Notes: a model not told the origin generated them from the sequence alone. A stretch of DNA of 64,000 bases from Afifella pfennigii DSM 17143 (GCF_000688515.1 NZ_JHZK01000017.1:1-64000); one strand, 5' to 3'. Counted from the stretch's first letter, positions 14,785 through 23,385 are shown. Translations and numbers: made by a program.

Positions 14785-17589
14785 TCACTGGCCGAGCCGC
14801 TCCAGGAGCGCGGGAATATGCACCTGGTCGGCCTTGTAGTTGCCGGTCAAGGTGTACATGACGATGTTCACCCCGGCGCGGAAGGCCATCTCGCGCTGGC
14901 GCGGATCGGACGGCACGGTCGGATAGAGGAACTGGTTGTCGGGCGAGACGGCCCAGGCGGCGGCCAGATCGTTGCCGGTGATCATGATCGGCGAGACGCC
15001 GTCGCCGCCGCGCGCCGGGCGCCCGGTCTCTGTGGGCTGCTCGGCGAGCGCCTCCACCCAGAGCTCCGAATCGTTCCAGCGTCCGGGAAACTCGCTGAGC
15101 AGATAAAAGGCCTTGGTCAAGACGTGGTCCGGCGGCACCGGCTCCAGCGGCGGCACGTCGACTTGGCCGAGAATCTCGCGCAAGCTCTGCGTTTCCGGCG
15201 TCGCCGTCACCGCCGAGCGCGGCATCGGATTGCCGGCATCGCGGGTGTCGAAGAGGATGGTGCCGCCGTTCTTCATGAACGCGTCGACCTTGGCCATCAC
15301 CTGCGGCTGGGGTGGCTGCTGGTCGGAGCTGACCGGCCAGTAGATGAGGGCGTAGAAGGCGAGCTCGTCGCTTTCAAGATCGAGCCCGACCGGCGCGCCC
15401 GGCTCCAGCGCCGTGCGCGTGGAAAGATATTCCGACAGCCCGCGCAGGCCCGCCCGGCTGGTCTCGTCGATGACGGCATCGCCGGTGACGACATAGGCGA
15501 GCCGGGTCGACAGCGTGCCTTGCAGCGCCTCCTCGGCGGCGACCTCCTGGGCCTGCGCGCCCTGCGGCTGGGCCGCGAGGAGAATGGCGGCAAGGCCGAG
15601 CCCCGTGGCGACCGCCCGGCGCGGCACGAGGCGGCCGGAAAGGGCGAGCGCGGCGATGGCGTCGAGCGCGGCAAGCACGGCCGCGGCGGCCAGAAGCCAG
15701 GGCCAGAGCGGCTCGGCGCGCTGCGGCTCAAGCGAGGCGACGCGGCCCGGCCAGCCCAGCGATTGAGGTCTTAGGGGCGACAGGTCGGTCTGCGCGTCGA
15801 CGGCGTTGAGCGCCCGCGTGTCGCCGTTACGCTCGTAAAGGCCGGGCGGCGTCTCCGCGCCGGGTGCGGCGGTCTCGATGTCGGCGACGAGCGCGGCTTC
15901 CGGCCCGGGTGGGCGCAGGCTTCCATAGCCGTCGAGAACGGAAGCGGGCCGCCATGGCGCGTTGTTTGCGCTGCGGCGCGCCGTTGCACCGCTTGTCACG
16001 CCGCCGCCTTCTGCTTCCAGCCGCACCGCCCCCTGCGCCGTGTCGATCACCGCGCGCAGCATGTCGACGAAGGCGCCGGTGATCGGCAGGTTCGACCAGC
16101 GCGGATCGGCGGTGATGTGGAAGAGAATGATGCGGCCCGCGCCCTGGCCGGCGGCGGTGATCAAGGGCGTACCGTCGCGCAGCTCCGCCCATGTCTCAGC
16201 TTCGGCGAGCGATCCCGGCTCGGCCAGGATCTGCCTCTGGATGCGCACATCCTGCGGAATGGCGACGTTACGGAAGGGGCTTTGCGCGGAGAACCGGCCG
16301 ATCGGCTGCGGCTCCTCCCAGGAGAGTGAGCCGCCGAGGGCGCGCTCGCCCTGGCGCAGCGCCACCGGCAACAGCTCTGTATCGCTCGCCGCGATGTTGG
16401 AGCTGGCAAAGCGCAACAGCGTGCCGCCCGAGGCGACCCACTGGCTGAGCCGCTCCACCGTCTCCGGCGGCAGGTTGCCGGTCTGCGTCAGAACGAGGAC
16501 GGAGACGCCGGCGGTCACGAGCTCCTCGATCGCCTCCGGCACGGTATCGCGGCTCACTTGTCGAATGTCGGTATAGGGAGAGAGCGCCCGCTCCACATAG
16601 GTGAGCGGAGCCAAGAGCGGCTGCGCCGCCCCGCCGCCCTCGCCGGCGATGAGGCCGACGGATTTGCGTTGCCAACGCCCGTCCAGGAGCTGCACGGCGC
16701 CGGCGCTGCGCTCGCCCTCGATGCTGAAGCGGGCGATCTCGTTGCGCATCTCCGTCGGCAGGCCGATGGTCAGCGTGGTGTCCCCGTTGGCCGCCAGCCG
16801 CGCGCTGGTCTCCACCATGCGCCGTCCCTCCGCATCGAAGCCGGCAAGGCTCACCGCCTCGGCCGGGCCGATGCGGCTGACGGTGATCTCGGCATTGTCG
16901 GCGGCGTTGCGTGGCGGGCGCAGCGCCGAAAGGGCAGGGGGAGCGGTGATGAGAAGCGGGTCGTCGTCGATGGCGGCGAGCGCCTCGGCGAAGGCGGCGG
17001 CATCGCCGCCGTCGAGCTGCCCGCCGATCCACGCAACCTCCGCCGAGCCGGGCGGGAAGAGCTCGGCGAGGCGCGCTCTGAGAGCCCCGCGCTCGGCGCG
17101 GTAGGGCTGCGGCTCGATCGCGGCGAGCCGGCGCGCCGCATCCGTCGCCGTGCCGGCGGCGATATCGGCATTCGTCTCGCCCGCCGTCGCCGCCAGCGCC
17201 ACCGGTCGCTCGCTCCGGCCGGCCTCCTCGATCAGCCGCGCGGCGACGTCGCGGCGGGTCTGAAAGCCGGGCGCGGCGTCCCAGCCATTGTCCAGGACGA
17301 TGAGCAGCGGCCCCTGTCGCTCGGCGGCGAGCTTGGCCTGCGGCCGCAGAACGGGCTCGGCGAGGGCGAGGATGATGAGGCTGGCCAGCAGGAGCCGCAG
17401 CGCCGTCAGCCACCAGGGCGTGCGCCGTGGGGTGGTGTTCTCCGCCTGCAGTCCCATCAGGATGCGCGTTGGCGGAAACACCTCGCGCGCCGGCCGCGGC
17501 GGCGTCAGCCTCAGGATCAGCCATAGCAGCGGCAGGACGGCGAGGCCGGCCAGCATCCAGGGCGAGAGGAAGGCGAGGTTGGAAATCAT
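14785..17589 (-). CDS. BatA-like N-terminal / DUF4159 C-terminal membrane protein
   Basis: 934 residues. The start ATG (17589) overlaps the DUF58 stop as ATGA. The N-terminus is an Aer-type BatA domain with two membrane spans (about 8-27 and 60-80) around REVFPPTRILMGLQ. Next comes a degenerate VWA-like region (LLIVLDNGWDA) without a DxSxS site. A further span lies near residue 660-700, followed by the DUF4159 domain to the C-terminus (YALIYWPVSSD, GGTILFDTRDAG, FRAGVNIVMYTLTGNYK). The operon position matches the usual MoxR-DUF58-DUF4159 order in Hyphomicrobiales. Molecular function is unknown; it is probably an inner-membrane complex partner. Confidence 0.85.
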   Translation of the reverse strand: MISNLAFLSPWMLAGLAVLPLLWLILRLTPPRPAREVFPPTRILMGLQAENTTPRRTPWWLTALRLLLASLIILALAEPVLRPQAKLAAERQGPLLIVLDNGWDAAPGFQTRRDVAARLIEEAGRSERPVALAATAGETNADIAAGTATDAARRLAAIEPQPYRAERGALRARLAELFPPGSAEVAWIGGQLDGGDAAAFAEALAAIDDDPLLITAPPALSALRPPRNAADNAEITVSRIGPAEAVSLAGFDAEGRRMVETSARLAANGDTTLTIGLPTEMRNEIARFSIEGERSAGAVQLLDGRWQRKSVGLIAGEGGGAAQPLLAPLTYVERALSPYTDIRQVSRDTVPEAIEELVTAGVSVLVLTQTGNLPPETVERLSQWVASGGTLLRFASSNIAASDTELLPVALRQGERALGGSLSWEEPQPIGRFSAQSPFRNVAIPQDVRIQRQILAEPGSLAEAETWAELRDGTPLITAAGQGAGRIILFHITADPRWSNLPITGAFVDMLRAVIDTAQGAVRLEAEGGGVTSGATARRSANNAPWRPASVLDGYGSLRPPGPEAALVADIETAAPGAETPPGLYERNGDTRALNAVDAQTDLSPLRPQSLGWPGRVASLEPQRAEPLWPWLLAAAAVLAALDAIAALALSGRLVPRRAVATGLGLAAILLAAQPQGAQAQEVAAEEALQGTLSTRLAYVVTGDAVIDETSRAGLRGLSEYLSTRTALEPGAPVGLDLESDELAFYALIYWPVSSDQQPPQPQVMAKVDAFMKNGGTILFDTRDAGNPMPRSAVTATPETQSLREILGQVDVPPLEPVPPDHVLTKAFYLLSEFPGRWNDSELWVEALAEQPTETGRPARGGDGVSPIMITGNDLAAAWAVSPDNQFLYPTVPSDPRQREMAFRAGVNIVMYTLTGNYKADQVHIPALLERLGQ

Positions 17590-18485
17590 CCCGTCAGCCT
17601 GGGCTCCACGGGCGCCGTCAGGCTCGATTGCAGCACCAACAGCCCCTCCGAGGCCGGCCGATCGGTGTGATGGACGGCGAAGGAGTAGCCGGCGCGCTGC
17701 GTCATCTGCGTGATCGCCTGGCGGTGGGCCAGAAGCCGCTCGTGATAGCGCTCTTTCAGAAGGTCGGCGCGTTCCGCCAGCCAGGTGACGCCGGTCTCCG
17801 GGTCCTGGAACTCCAGCCTTCCGCCATAGGGGAAGCTCTCCTCCGCCGGATCGAGCACCTGGAGAAGATGCAGGCGCAGCGAGCGCTCCGCCGCTCTTGC
17901 CAGCCGATCGTGGATGGTGTCCGTCTCGGAGAGGAAGTCGCTGACGATGACGATCTCCGAAAAGCGCTTGATCCCGGTGAGGTCCGGCCATTCGCGCGCC
18001 TCGGCGGCGTGCATCAGGGCCGCGGCGAGGCGCTCCGGCAGGTCGCGTCCGGTGCGCGCCGGCATCAGGCCGGGCACGCCGACCCTCTCGCCGCCGCGTC
18101 CGAGAAGCTCCGCCAGCGCCAGGACGAGGACGAGCGCCCGCTCGCTCTTCTCATGCTCGGCCAGCCGCGAGCGAAAGTGCATGGAGGGCGACAGGTCCGG
18201 CCACAGCCAGACCGTTTGCAGCGCCTCCCATTCGCGCTCGCGCACGAAAAGATGGTGGTCGCGGGCCGAGCGGCGCCAGTCGATGCGCTTGGCCGGCTCG
18301 CCCATCTGGTAGGAGCGGAACTGCCAGAAGGTCTCGCCTGCGCCGGGGCGCCGCCGGCCGTGGAAGCCGAACATGGCGTTGGCGGCGACACGGTGCGCGG
18401 CCACGAGCAGGTCGGGCAGACGCGAGGCGAGCCGCCGCGCCTCGGCGATTTCATCGTGTCGGATCGGAAAAGCGCCGGCAGCCAT
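17586..18485 (-). CDS. DUF58 protein (VWA-like, MoxR partner)
   Basis: 299 residues. The DUF58 core is plain: RRPGAGETFWQFRSYQMGEP then RIDWRRSARD, the signature of the family. WPDLSPSMHF follows, with a DxSxS metal-site pattern, and later IVIVSDFLSE. Proteins of this kind act with MoxR AAA+ ATPases, often as adaptors or metal-dependent binding modules. It starts 5 bases after the moxR stop and overlaps the DUF4159 start by 4 bases, so the first three genes are tightly coupled. Confidence 0.9.
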   Translation of the reverse strand: MAAGAFPIRHDEIAEARRLASRLPDLLVAAHRVAANAMFGFHGRRRPGAGETFWQFRSYQMGEPAKRIDWRRSARDHHLFVREREWEALQTVWLWPDLSPSMHFRSRLAEHEKSERALVLVLALAELLGRGGERVGVPGLMPARTGRDLPERLAAALMHAAEAREWPDLTGIKRFSEIVIVSDFLSETDTIHDRLARAAERSLRLHLLQVLDPAEESFPYGGRLEFQDPETGVTWLAERADLLKERYHERLLAHRQAITQMTQRAGYSFAVHHTDRPASEGLLVLQSSLTAPVEPRLTG

Positions 18486-18490
18486 CTGCC

Positions 18491-19495
18491 TCAGAGCGCC
18501 TCGCCCATGGCGCCTCGGATGACGTCCTGAACGGTGATGCCTTCGGCTCTGGCGGCGAAGGTCACCGCCATGCGGTGTTGCAGGATCGGCATCGCCAGCG
18601 CCTCCACATCGTCCAGAGAGGGGGCGAGCCGCCCGTCGAGCAGCGCCCTGGCGCGCACCGTCAGCATCAGCGCCTGGCTGGCGCGCGGCCCCGGTCCCCA
18701 GGAAAGGCGGTCGGCGAGCGCGCTGGCGCTCTCGCCGGGGCGGACCGAGCGCACCAGCTTCAGGATTGCCTCTACGACGCCCTCGCCGACGGGCATGCGG
18801 CGCACCAGCGCCTGAATCTTGATCAACTGCTCGGCATTCACCACCGCCTCGGTCTTCGCCTCGCGCGCCCCCGTCGTTTCCATCAGCATGCGCCGTTCCG
18901 CCTCCAGCCCCGGATAGGCGATGTCGATCTGCATCAAAAACCGGTCCAGCTGCGCTTCCGGCAGGGGATAGGTGCCTTCCTGCTCAAGCGGGTTTTGCGT
19001 GGCGAGGACATGGAAGGGCTGCGGCAGGTCGTGGCGCTGGCCGGCGATGGTCACGTGCTGCTCCTGCATCGCCTGCAGGAGCGCCGATTGGGTGCGCGGG
19101 CTGGCGCGGTTGATCTCGTCGGCCATGAGAAGCTGGGCGAAGATCGGCCCTTGGATGAAGCGGAAGGCGCGCTTGCCTTCGCCGCTTTCCTCCAGCACCT
19201 CCGCGCCGAGAATGTCGGAGGGCATGAGGTCCGGCGTGAACTGGATGCGCCGCGCCTCCAGGCCGAGCACGGTGCCGAGCGTGTCCACCAGCTTGGTCTT
19301 GGCCAGGCCGGGCACGCCGACGACGAGGCCGTGTCCGCCGGACAGGAGCGTCGTCAGCGCTCGCTCCACCACCACGTCCTGGCCGTAGATCACCCGGCCG
19401 ACCGCTTCGCGCACCCGCCCCAGAAGTTCTACCGTCTCTTCCGCCTCGTGGACGATCTCCTCCGGATTGGTCTCCGGCTGCACGATTGCGCTCAT
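18491..19495 (-). CDS. MoxR-type AAA+ ATPase
   Basis: 334 residues. It has a Walker A variant GVPGLAKTK (60-68), usual for MoxR; Walker B LLMADEINRA with Asp125/Glu126; sensor 1 in VLATQNPLEQEGTYPLPEAQLDRF; and an AAA lid with sensor 2 in RASQALMLTVRARALLDGR. It should be an ATP-driven chaperone or assembly factor working on the three downstream products. I use the ATG at 19495; a GTG 6 codons upstream is possible. It is first in the operon, divergent from DUF1285, and the tandem repeats at 19559-19629 lie in the shared promoter region. Confidence 0.92.
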   Translation of the reverse strand: MSAIVQPETNPEEIVHEAEETVELLGRVREAVGRVIYGQDVVVERALTTLLSGGHGLVVGVPGLAKTKLVDTLGTVLGLEARRIQFTPDLMPSDILGAEVLEESGEGKRAFRFIQGPIFAQLLMADEINRASPRTQSALLQAMQEQHVTIAGQRHDLPQPFHVLATQNPLEQEGTYPLPEAQLDRFLMQIDIAYPGLEAERRMLMETTGAREAKTEAVVNAEQLIKIQALVRRMPVGEGVVEAILKLVRSVRPGESASALADRLSWGPGPRASQALMLTVRARALLDGRLAPSLDDVEALAMPILQHRMAVTFAARAEGITVQDVIRGAMGEAL

Positions 19496-19558
19496 TCCGC
19501 TTTGCCCTTGCACGTGGCCATATGCGACCTGTCTTCGATACCTGCGGCGCCCACGCTA

Positions 19559-19629
19559 CGTTTTCACTGCCGCCCGCTTCGTTTTCACTGCCGGCTACGT
19601 TTTCACTGCCGGCTTCGTTTTCACTGCCG
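19559..19629. repeat. Four tandem 18-21 bp repeats in a divergent promoter region
   Basis: Copies of CGTTTTCACTGCCGGCT(A/T) start at 19559 (21-base spacing), 19580 (18), 19598 (18) and 19616 (last, partial). The 14-base core CGTTTTCACTGCCG is identical in all four. They lie 64 bases upstream of moxR and 67 upstream of the chosen DUF1285 start. They could be a multi-copy protein-binding site or a simple slippage duplication. Confidence 0.85.
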
Positions 19630-19695
19630 ATTGTGTCATGCCGGGGGCGCGAAAGCGTTCACTTTCTTATGAAAGAGATGGTCCTCGGAGCGGCG

Positions 19696-20289
19696 ATGGA
19701 AAGGGAGGAAGGCACGAATCGGAAGCTGCCGGCGAGCCTGGCGGCGCTGATGCGCCGGGCCGGGGAGGGCGCGCCGGCGCGTCCGGTGGACAAATGGGAT
19801 CCGCCGCATTGCGGGCGGATCGACATGCGCATCGCCGCTGACGGCACCTGGTTCTATATGGGCAGCCCGATCGGCAGGCCGGCTCTCGTCAAGCTGTTCG
19901 CCTCGGTGCTGCGGCGCGAGGCGGACGGCGAATACGTCCTCGTCACGCCGGTGGAAAAGATCGGGATCAGCGTGGACGACGCGCCCTTCCTCGCCGTCGA
20001 GATGGCCGCTGAGGGAAGGGGCGAGGCGCGCCGAATCACCTTCCGCACCAATGTCGACGATCTCGTCACCGCCGACGAGGCACATCCGTTGCGCTTTGCC
20101 GTGGAGGCCGAGACGCTCGGCGTGAAGCCGTATCTGGGCGTGCGCGGCCGTCTTGAGGCGCTTTTGACCCGGGCCCTGGCGCACGAGCTGCTGGAATTGG
20201 CCGAGGAGCGGGACGGCCGGCTCGGCGTCTTCTCCGGCGGCGCCTTCTTTCCGCTGCCGCTGCCACAGGAGGAGTTTCCCGGCGCATGA
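19696..20289 (+). CDS. DUF1285 protein
   Basis: About 197 residues. The family signature VDKWDPPHCGRIDMRIAADG is followed by TWFYMGSPIGRPALVKLFAS and VTPVEKIGISVDDAPF, a full DUF1285. I chose the ATG at 19696 for its GGAG 5 bases upstream and family-like N-terminus. ATGs at 19678 and 19669 are alternatives, and the open frame continues back through the repeats, which I read as non-coding. No biochemical function is known for the family. Its stop overlaps the next start (ATGA). Confidence 0.88.
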   Translation: MEREEGTNRKLPASLAALMRRAGEGAPARPVDKWDPPHCGRIDMRIAADGTWFYMGSPIGRPALVKLFASVLRREADGEYVLVTPVEKIGISVDDAPFLAVEMAAEGRGEARRITFRTNVDDLVTADEAHPLRFAVEAETLGVKPYLGVRGRLEALLTRALAHELLELAEERDGRLGVFSGGAFFPLPLPQEEFPGA

Positions 20290-20921
20290 GGGCCGACCGC
20301 TATACGGCCGCCGATTTCCGCCGCCGGGCCGAGAGGGCGTTCGAGGCCGAGGCGCATGCGCCGCGCGATTTTGGCGACCACAGCTTCAACCCGGAACTGG
20401 CGGAGCGCTTTGCTCGCATCAAGCGCCGCGACGCGGCCGTGCTGGTGCCCGTCGTCGACCATCGTGGCGGCGCCACCGTCATCCTCACCCAGCGCACCGA
20501 GCGCCTTTCCAGCCATGCCGGCCAGGTGGCCTTTCCCGGCGGCAAGGTCGATCCTGGCGAGAGCGCCGAGGAGGCGGCGTTGCGCGAGGCGGAGGAGGAG
20601 ATCGGCCTGCCGCGCGCCGCCGTGGAGGTGGTGCTGCGCGCCCCGGACTATCTCACCGGCTCCGGCTTCCGCATCGCCCCGATCCTGGCGGTGGTGGAGC
20701 CGGGCTTCACTTTGCGGCTCAACCCGCACGAGGTGGCCGATGCGTTCGAGACGCCGCTCGGTTTCCTGATGGACCGGGCCAACCACCGCCAGAACAGCCG
20801 CGTCTGGGAAGGCCGGCGACGCTACTTCTTCGAAATGCCCTGGCAGGATCGTTACATCTGGGGCGTGACGGCCGGCATCGTGAAGATGCTCGCCGACGAG
20901 CTTTATGGAGACGCGAAGTGA
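20286..20921 (+). CDS. CoA pyrophosphatase (NUDIX, NudL/YeaB type)
   Basis: 211 residues. Two adjacent motifs identify the CoA-specific NUDIX branch: LTQRTERLSSHAGQVAFPGG, a UPF0035/CoA motif, and the NUDIX box GGKVDPGESAEEAALREAEEE + IGL (about residues 82-104). It should hydrolyse CoA or oxidised CoA to 3',5'-ADP and phosphopantetheine in the cytoplasm. It is coupled to its neighbours by 4-base overlaps at both ends: ATGA with DUF1285 and GTGA with cca. Confidence 0.92.
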   Translation: MRADRYTAADFRRRAERAFEAEAHAPRDFGDHSFNPELAERFARIKRRDAAVLVPVVDHRGGATVILTQRTERLSSHAGQVAFPGGKVDPGESAEEAALREAEEEIGLPRAAVEVVLRAPDYLTGSGFRIAPILAVVEPGFTLRLNPHEVADAFETPLGFLMDRANHRQNSRVWEGRRRYFFEMPWQDRYIWGVTAGIVKMLADELYGDAK

Positions 20922-22168
20922 GCCTGCCGAGCCTTGCCGGCCATCCCTTCCTGGCCGATCCCGCGCTGCAATCGGTGCTGGCGGCGCTCGGCGGCGCCGG
21001 CCCGTCCGGCGGGGCCGAGACGCGCATCGTCGGCGGGGCGGTGCGCAACGCCCTTCTCGGCGATCCGGTGAGCGATATCGACCTTGCCACCGTGCACCGG
21101 CCCGAGGCGGTGATGGCGGCGGCCGGGACGGCGGGGCTGAAGGCCGTGCCGACGGGCATCGAGCACGGCACCGTCACCCTCGTCGCCGACGGCCGGCCCT
21201 TCGAGGTCACCACCCTGCGCGCCGATGTGGAGACCGACGGGCGCCATGCCGTGGTGCGCTACACGCAGGATTGGGCGGAGGATGCGGGCCGGCGCGACTT
21301 CACCATCAACGCGCTGTATTGCGACGCGGCGGGCCATGTCTTCGATCCGCTCGGCGGCTATGCGGACTTCGCCGAGCGGCGCATCCGCTTCGTCGGCGAT
21401 GCCGAGGAGCGCATCCGCGAGGATTACCTGCGCATCCTGCGCTTCTTCCGTTTCTTCGCCTGGTACGGAGCCGGCAGGCCGGATGCGGAGGGTCTTAAAG
21501 CCTCCGCGCGGCTGAAGGCGGGCATTGCCACGCTTTCCGCCGAGCGCCTCTGGTCCGAATTGAAGCGATTGCTTGCCGCACCCGACCCCTCGCGGGCGCT
21601 GCTTTGGATGCGCACCACCGGCATTCTCGCCAAGGCGCTGCCGGAATGCTGGGGTATCGACGCCATCCATCGGCTGGTGGAGACGGAGAAGGCGGAAGGC
21701 CTTCCGCCCGATCCCCTCTTGCGACTGATGGCGATCATTCCGCCCCATCACGCCCGCATCGACCAGCTGGCGACCCGCCTGCGCTTGTCGCGCAAGGAGG
21801 CGGAACGCCTGGAGGTGTGGGCGAAGGCGCCGGAGGCCGATCCGGCGATGGGCGAGGATGAACTTGCCCGCCGGCTTTACCGGCACGGTGCCGGCCCGGT
21901 CCGCGATCGGCTGGTTCTGGCTCTGGCGCGCGAGCGCGAGGCGGGCAACGAGCAAGCCGCGGCCACGCTTTCAGGCCAGCTCAGCTTTGCGCGAAGCTTT
22001 GAGCGCCCGGCCTTTCCCTTGACCGGCAGCGACCTCATCGCGGCCGGGCACAGCCAGGGCCCGGCGCTCGGCAAGCTTCTTGCCGAGCTTGAGGCGCGCT
22101 GGCTGGAATCCGGCTTCACCCTCAGGCGCGAGGAGCTTCTGGAGCTCGCCGCCCCGGCCAAGGGCTGA
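20918..22168 (+). CDS. cca: CCA tRNA nucleotidyltransferase / poly(A) polymerase family
   Basis: 416 residues, class II nucleotidyltransferase. The head domain shows RIVGGAVRNALLGDPVSDIDLAT, with the GG and DxD metal motif, then HGTVTLVADGRPFEVTTLR and RRDFTINALYCD. The neck region contains RIREDYLRILRFFRFFAWYG and AERLWSELKRLL. It should add or repair the 3' CCA of tRNAs. The GTG start overlaps the preceding stop (GTGA). A hairpin just after the stop may end the DUF1285-NUDIX-cca transcript. Confidence 0.92.
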   Translation: MSLPSLAGHPFLADPALQSVLAALGGAGPSGGAETRIVGGAVRNALLGDPVSDIDLATVHRPEAVMAAAGTAGLKAVPTGIEHGTVTLVADGRPFEVTTLRADVETDGRHAVVRYTQDWAEDAGRRDFTINALYCDAAGHVFDPLGGYADFAERRIRFVGDAEERIREDYLRILRFFRFFAWYGAGRPDAEGLKASARLKAGIATLSAERLWSELKRLLAAPDPSRALLWMRTTGILAKALPECWGIDAIHRLVETEKAEGLPPDPLLRLMAIIPPHHARIDQLATRLRLSRKEAERLEVWAKAPEADPAMGEDELARRLYRHGAGPVRDRLVLALAREREAGNEQAAATLSGQLSFARSFERPAFPLTGSDLIAAGHSQGPALGKLLAELEARWLESGFTLRREELLELAAPAKG

Positions 22169-22186
22169 GCCGGCCGCCCGCCGGCT
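22168..22186. terminator. Hairpin between convergent cca and DUF1059 genes
   Basis: AGCCGGC-CGCCC-GCCGGCT, a 7-bp GC stem immediately after the cca stop, followed by TTCAC. It has no proper U tract, so termination is plausible but weak. Confidence 0.35.
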
Positions 22187-22381
22187 TCACTGACCGGCGG
22201 ATGAATGCGGCTCTTCGTGGATCTTGGATTTGACCTTCTCCACCATCTTCGGCGTCATCTCGATCTCCGGATGCGCCGTGCGCACATGCTCGGAGACCTT
22301 GGAGAGAACGTCGGCCTCCGTGTCGGCGCGGGCCTTGTAATCGCAGCCCGGCACCAGCTCGCCGCAGGTAATCGTCTTCAT
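22187..22381 (-). CDS. DUF1059 small protein
   Basis: 64 residues, MKTITCGELVPGCDYKARAD then VLSKVSEHVRTAHPEIEMTP, a complete DUF1059 domain. The family has a conserved Cys pair (Cys6 and Cys13 here) and a late His (HVRTAH), which suggests metal or redox chemistry, but no function is established. It is monocistronic, convergent with cca, with GGAGG-type bases before the start. Confidence 0.85.
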   Translation of the reverse strand: MKTITCGELVPGCDYKARADTEADVLSKVSEHVRTAHPEIEMTPKMVEKVKSKIHEEPHSSAGQ

Positions 22382-22534
22382 GGCTTCCTCCTTCCGTCAT
22401 TTCGGGAAACGCGCCTGACGCCGTCCGGTTTCCCAATCTGCGCCATCGCGCCGCGCTCTCAATTGCCCGAAGGCGCGTGAGGCCGGCTGTGGTCGGATTT
22501 CGCCTCCGTGGCGCGCTGACGCAGACTTAAATGT

Positions 22535-22549
22535 TGAAAGTCAAATTCA
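22535..22549. promoter_or_regulatory. Possible RirA-type iron box upstream of the sufC-like gene
   Basis: TGAAAGTCAAATTCA matches the TGA-N9-TCA consensus of the iron-responsive operator bound by RirA in Hyphomicrobiales, and is more exactly TGAA-N7-TTCA. It lies 68 bases before the sufC-like start, in a rare AT-rich patch (22526-22562) that probably holds the promoter. The motif is short and may be chance; its position before an Fe-S assembly gene is the supporting fact. Confidence 0.4.
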
Positions 22550-22616
22550 TATTAAGTAATGTGGCTCGAAAGGGGGCTGCGGTGCGCCGTGGCCGTAGGG
22601 GAGAGGCCAGATTGCC

Positions 22617-23336
22617 ATGCAGGGCACACTGCAACTGCGCGATGTAAGTATCTCGGCCGGCACGCAGCCGGTGCTGAATGCCATCAATCTCGAAGTGGGC
22701 GAGGGGGAGTTGCATCTCCTTCTTGGCCCGAACGGTTCCGGCAAGTCGTCGCTGCTGGCGGGAATAATGGGCTTGCCGCCCTTTCGTGTGACCTGCGGCG
22801 AGATACTCTTCCGCGGCGAGCGCATCGACGGCTTGCCGACGGACGCCCGCGCGCGCCTCGGAATTGGCATGGCTTTTCAGCGCCCGCCCAGCCTGGAGGG
22901 TGTGACGGTGCGCCGGTTTCGCGAGGTGCTCGGTGCGAGTTCCTCGCATATGGCCGAGGCGGAGGCGCTTGACCTCAACTCCTTCGATGACCGCGAAGTC
23001 AATGTCGGCTTCTCAGGCGGGGAGATCAAGCGCTGGGAGGTCTTCAAGCTTTTCCTGCAGACGCCGCGATTCCTCCTGTTTGACGAACCGGAAAGCGGCG
23101 TCGATCTGGAGCACATCGCGGGTATCGGCGGTGCCATCAACCGCATGGCGCATTCGCTCGACAGCGAGGGGGCGCGGCGTTCGGCGCTCATCATCACGCA
23201 TACCGGTCTCATCCTCGATTACGTCGACGCCGATGCGGGTCACATGATGATCGACGGCCGCGTTGTCCATTCCGGCAAGGCCGGTGAGCTCTTCGCCCAT
23301 GTTCAGCGGCGGGGATACAAACTGCCCGTGGGATGA
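22617..23336 (+). CDS. SufC-like ABC ATPase (minimal SufCB-type pair)
   Basis: 239 residues, no membrane segments. Motifs: Walker A GPNGSGKSS (37-45), Q-loop Gln88 in MAFQRPPS, signature FSGGEIKR (132-139), Walker B FLLFDEPESGVDLEHI with Asp156/Glu157, and switch His195 in ITHTG. The SGGE(I/K)KR signature and DEPESGVD pattern are those of SufC-type ATPases rather than transporters. SufC drives a SufB/SufD scaffold for Fe-S cluster assembly. The only partner here is the SufB-like gene 49 bases downstream; no sufD, sufS, sufE or sufA is nearby. The pair resembles the compact archaeal-type systems. Confidence 0.85.
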   Translation: MQGTLQLRDVSISAGTQPVLNAINLEVGEGELHLLLGPNGSGKSSLLAGIMGLPPFRVTCGEILFRGERIDGLPTDARARLGIGMAFQRPPSLEGVTVRRFREVLGASSSHMAEAEALDLNSFDDREVNVGFSGGEIKRWEVFKLFLQTPRFLLFDEPESGVDLEHIAGIGGAINRMAHSLDSEGARRSALIITHTGLILDYVDADAGHMMIDGRVVHSGKAGELFAHVQRRGYKLPVG

Positions 23337-23385
23337 GAGCGATCTGGAAGGGCGGCCGGTGCTGCCCAAGCAAGGGGGTCGATGC

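Noticed and set aside
12598-15774. Plus-strand open frame of 1058 codons
   Set aside because: Antisense to the moxR-operon membrane proteins, with the low-complexity composition of a GC shadow frame.
19486-19695. N-terminal extension of DUF1285 through the tandem repeats (FSLPASFSLP...)
   Set aside because: The repeated peptide is just the translation of the DNA repeat. The start at 19696 has a better ribosome site and matches the family length.
22535-22562. IscR type-1 or Irr-type site before the sufC-like gene
   Set aside because: Neither consensus fits well; only the TGA-N9-TCA form does.
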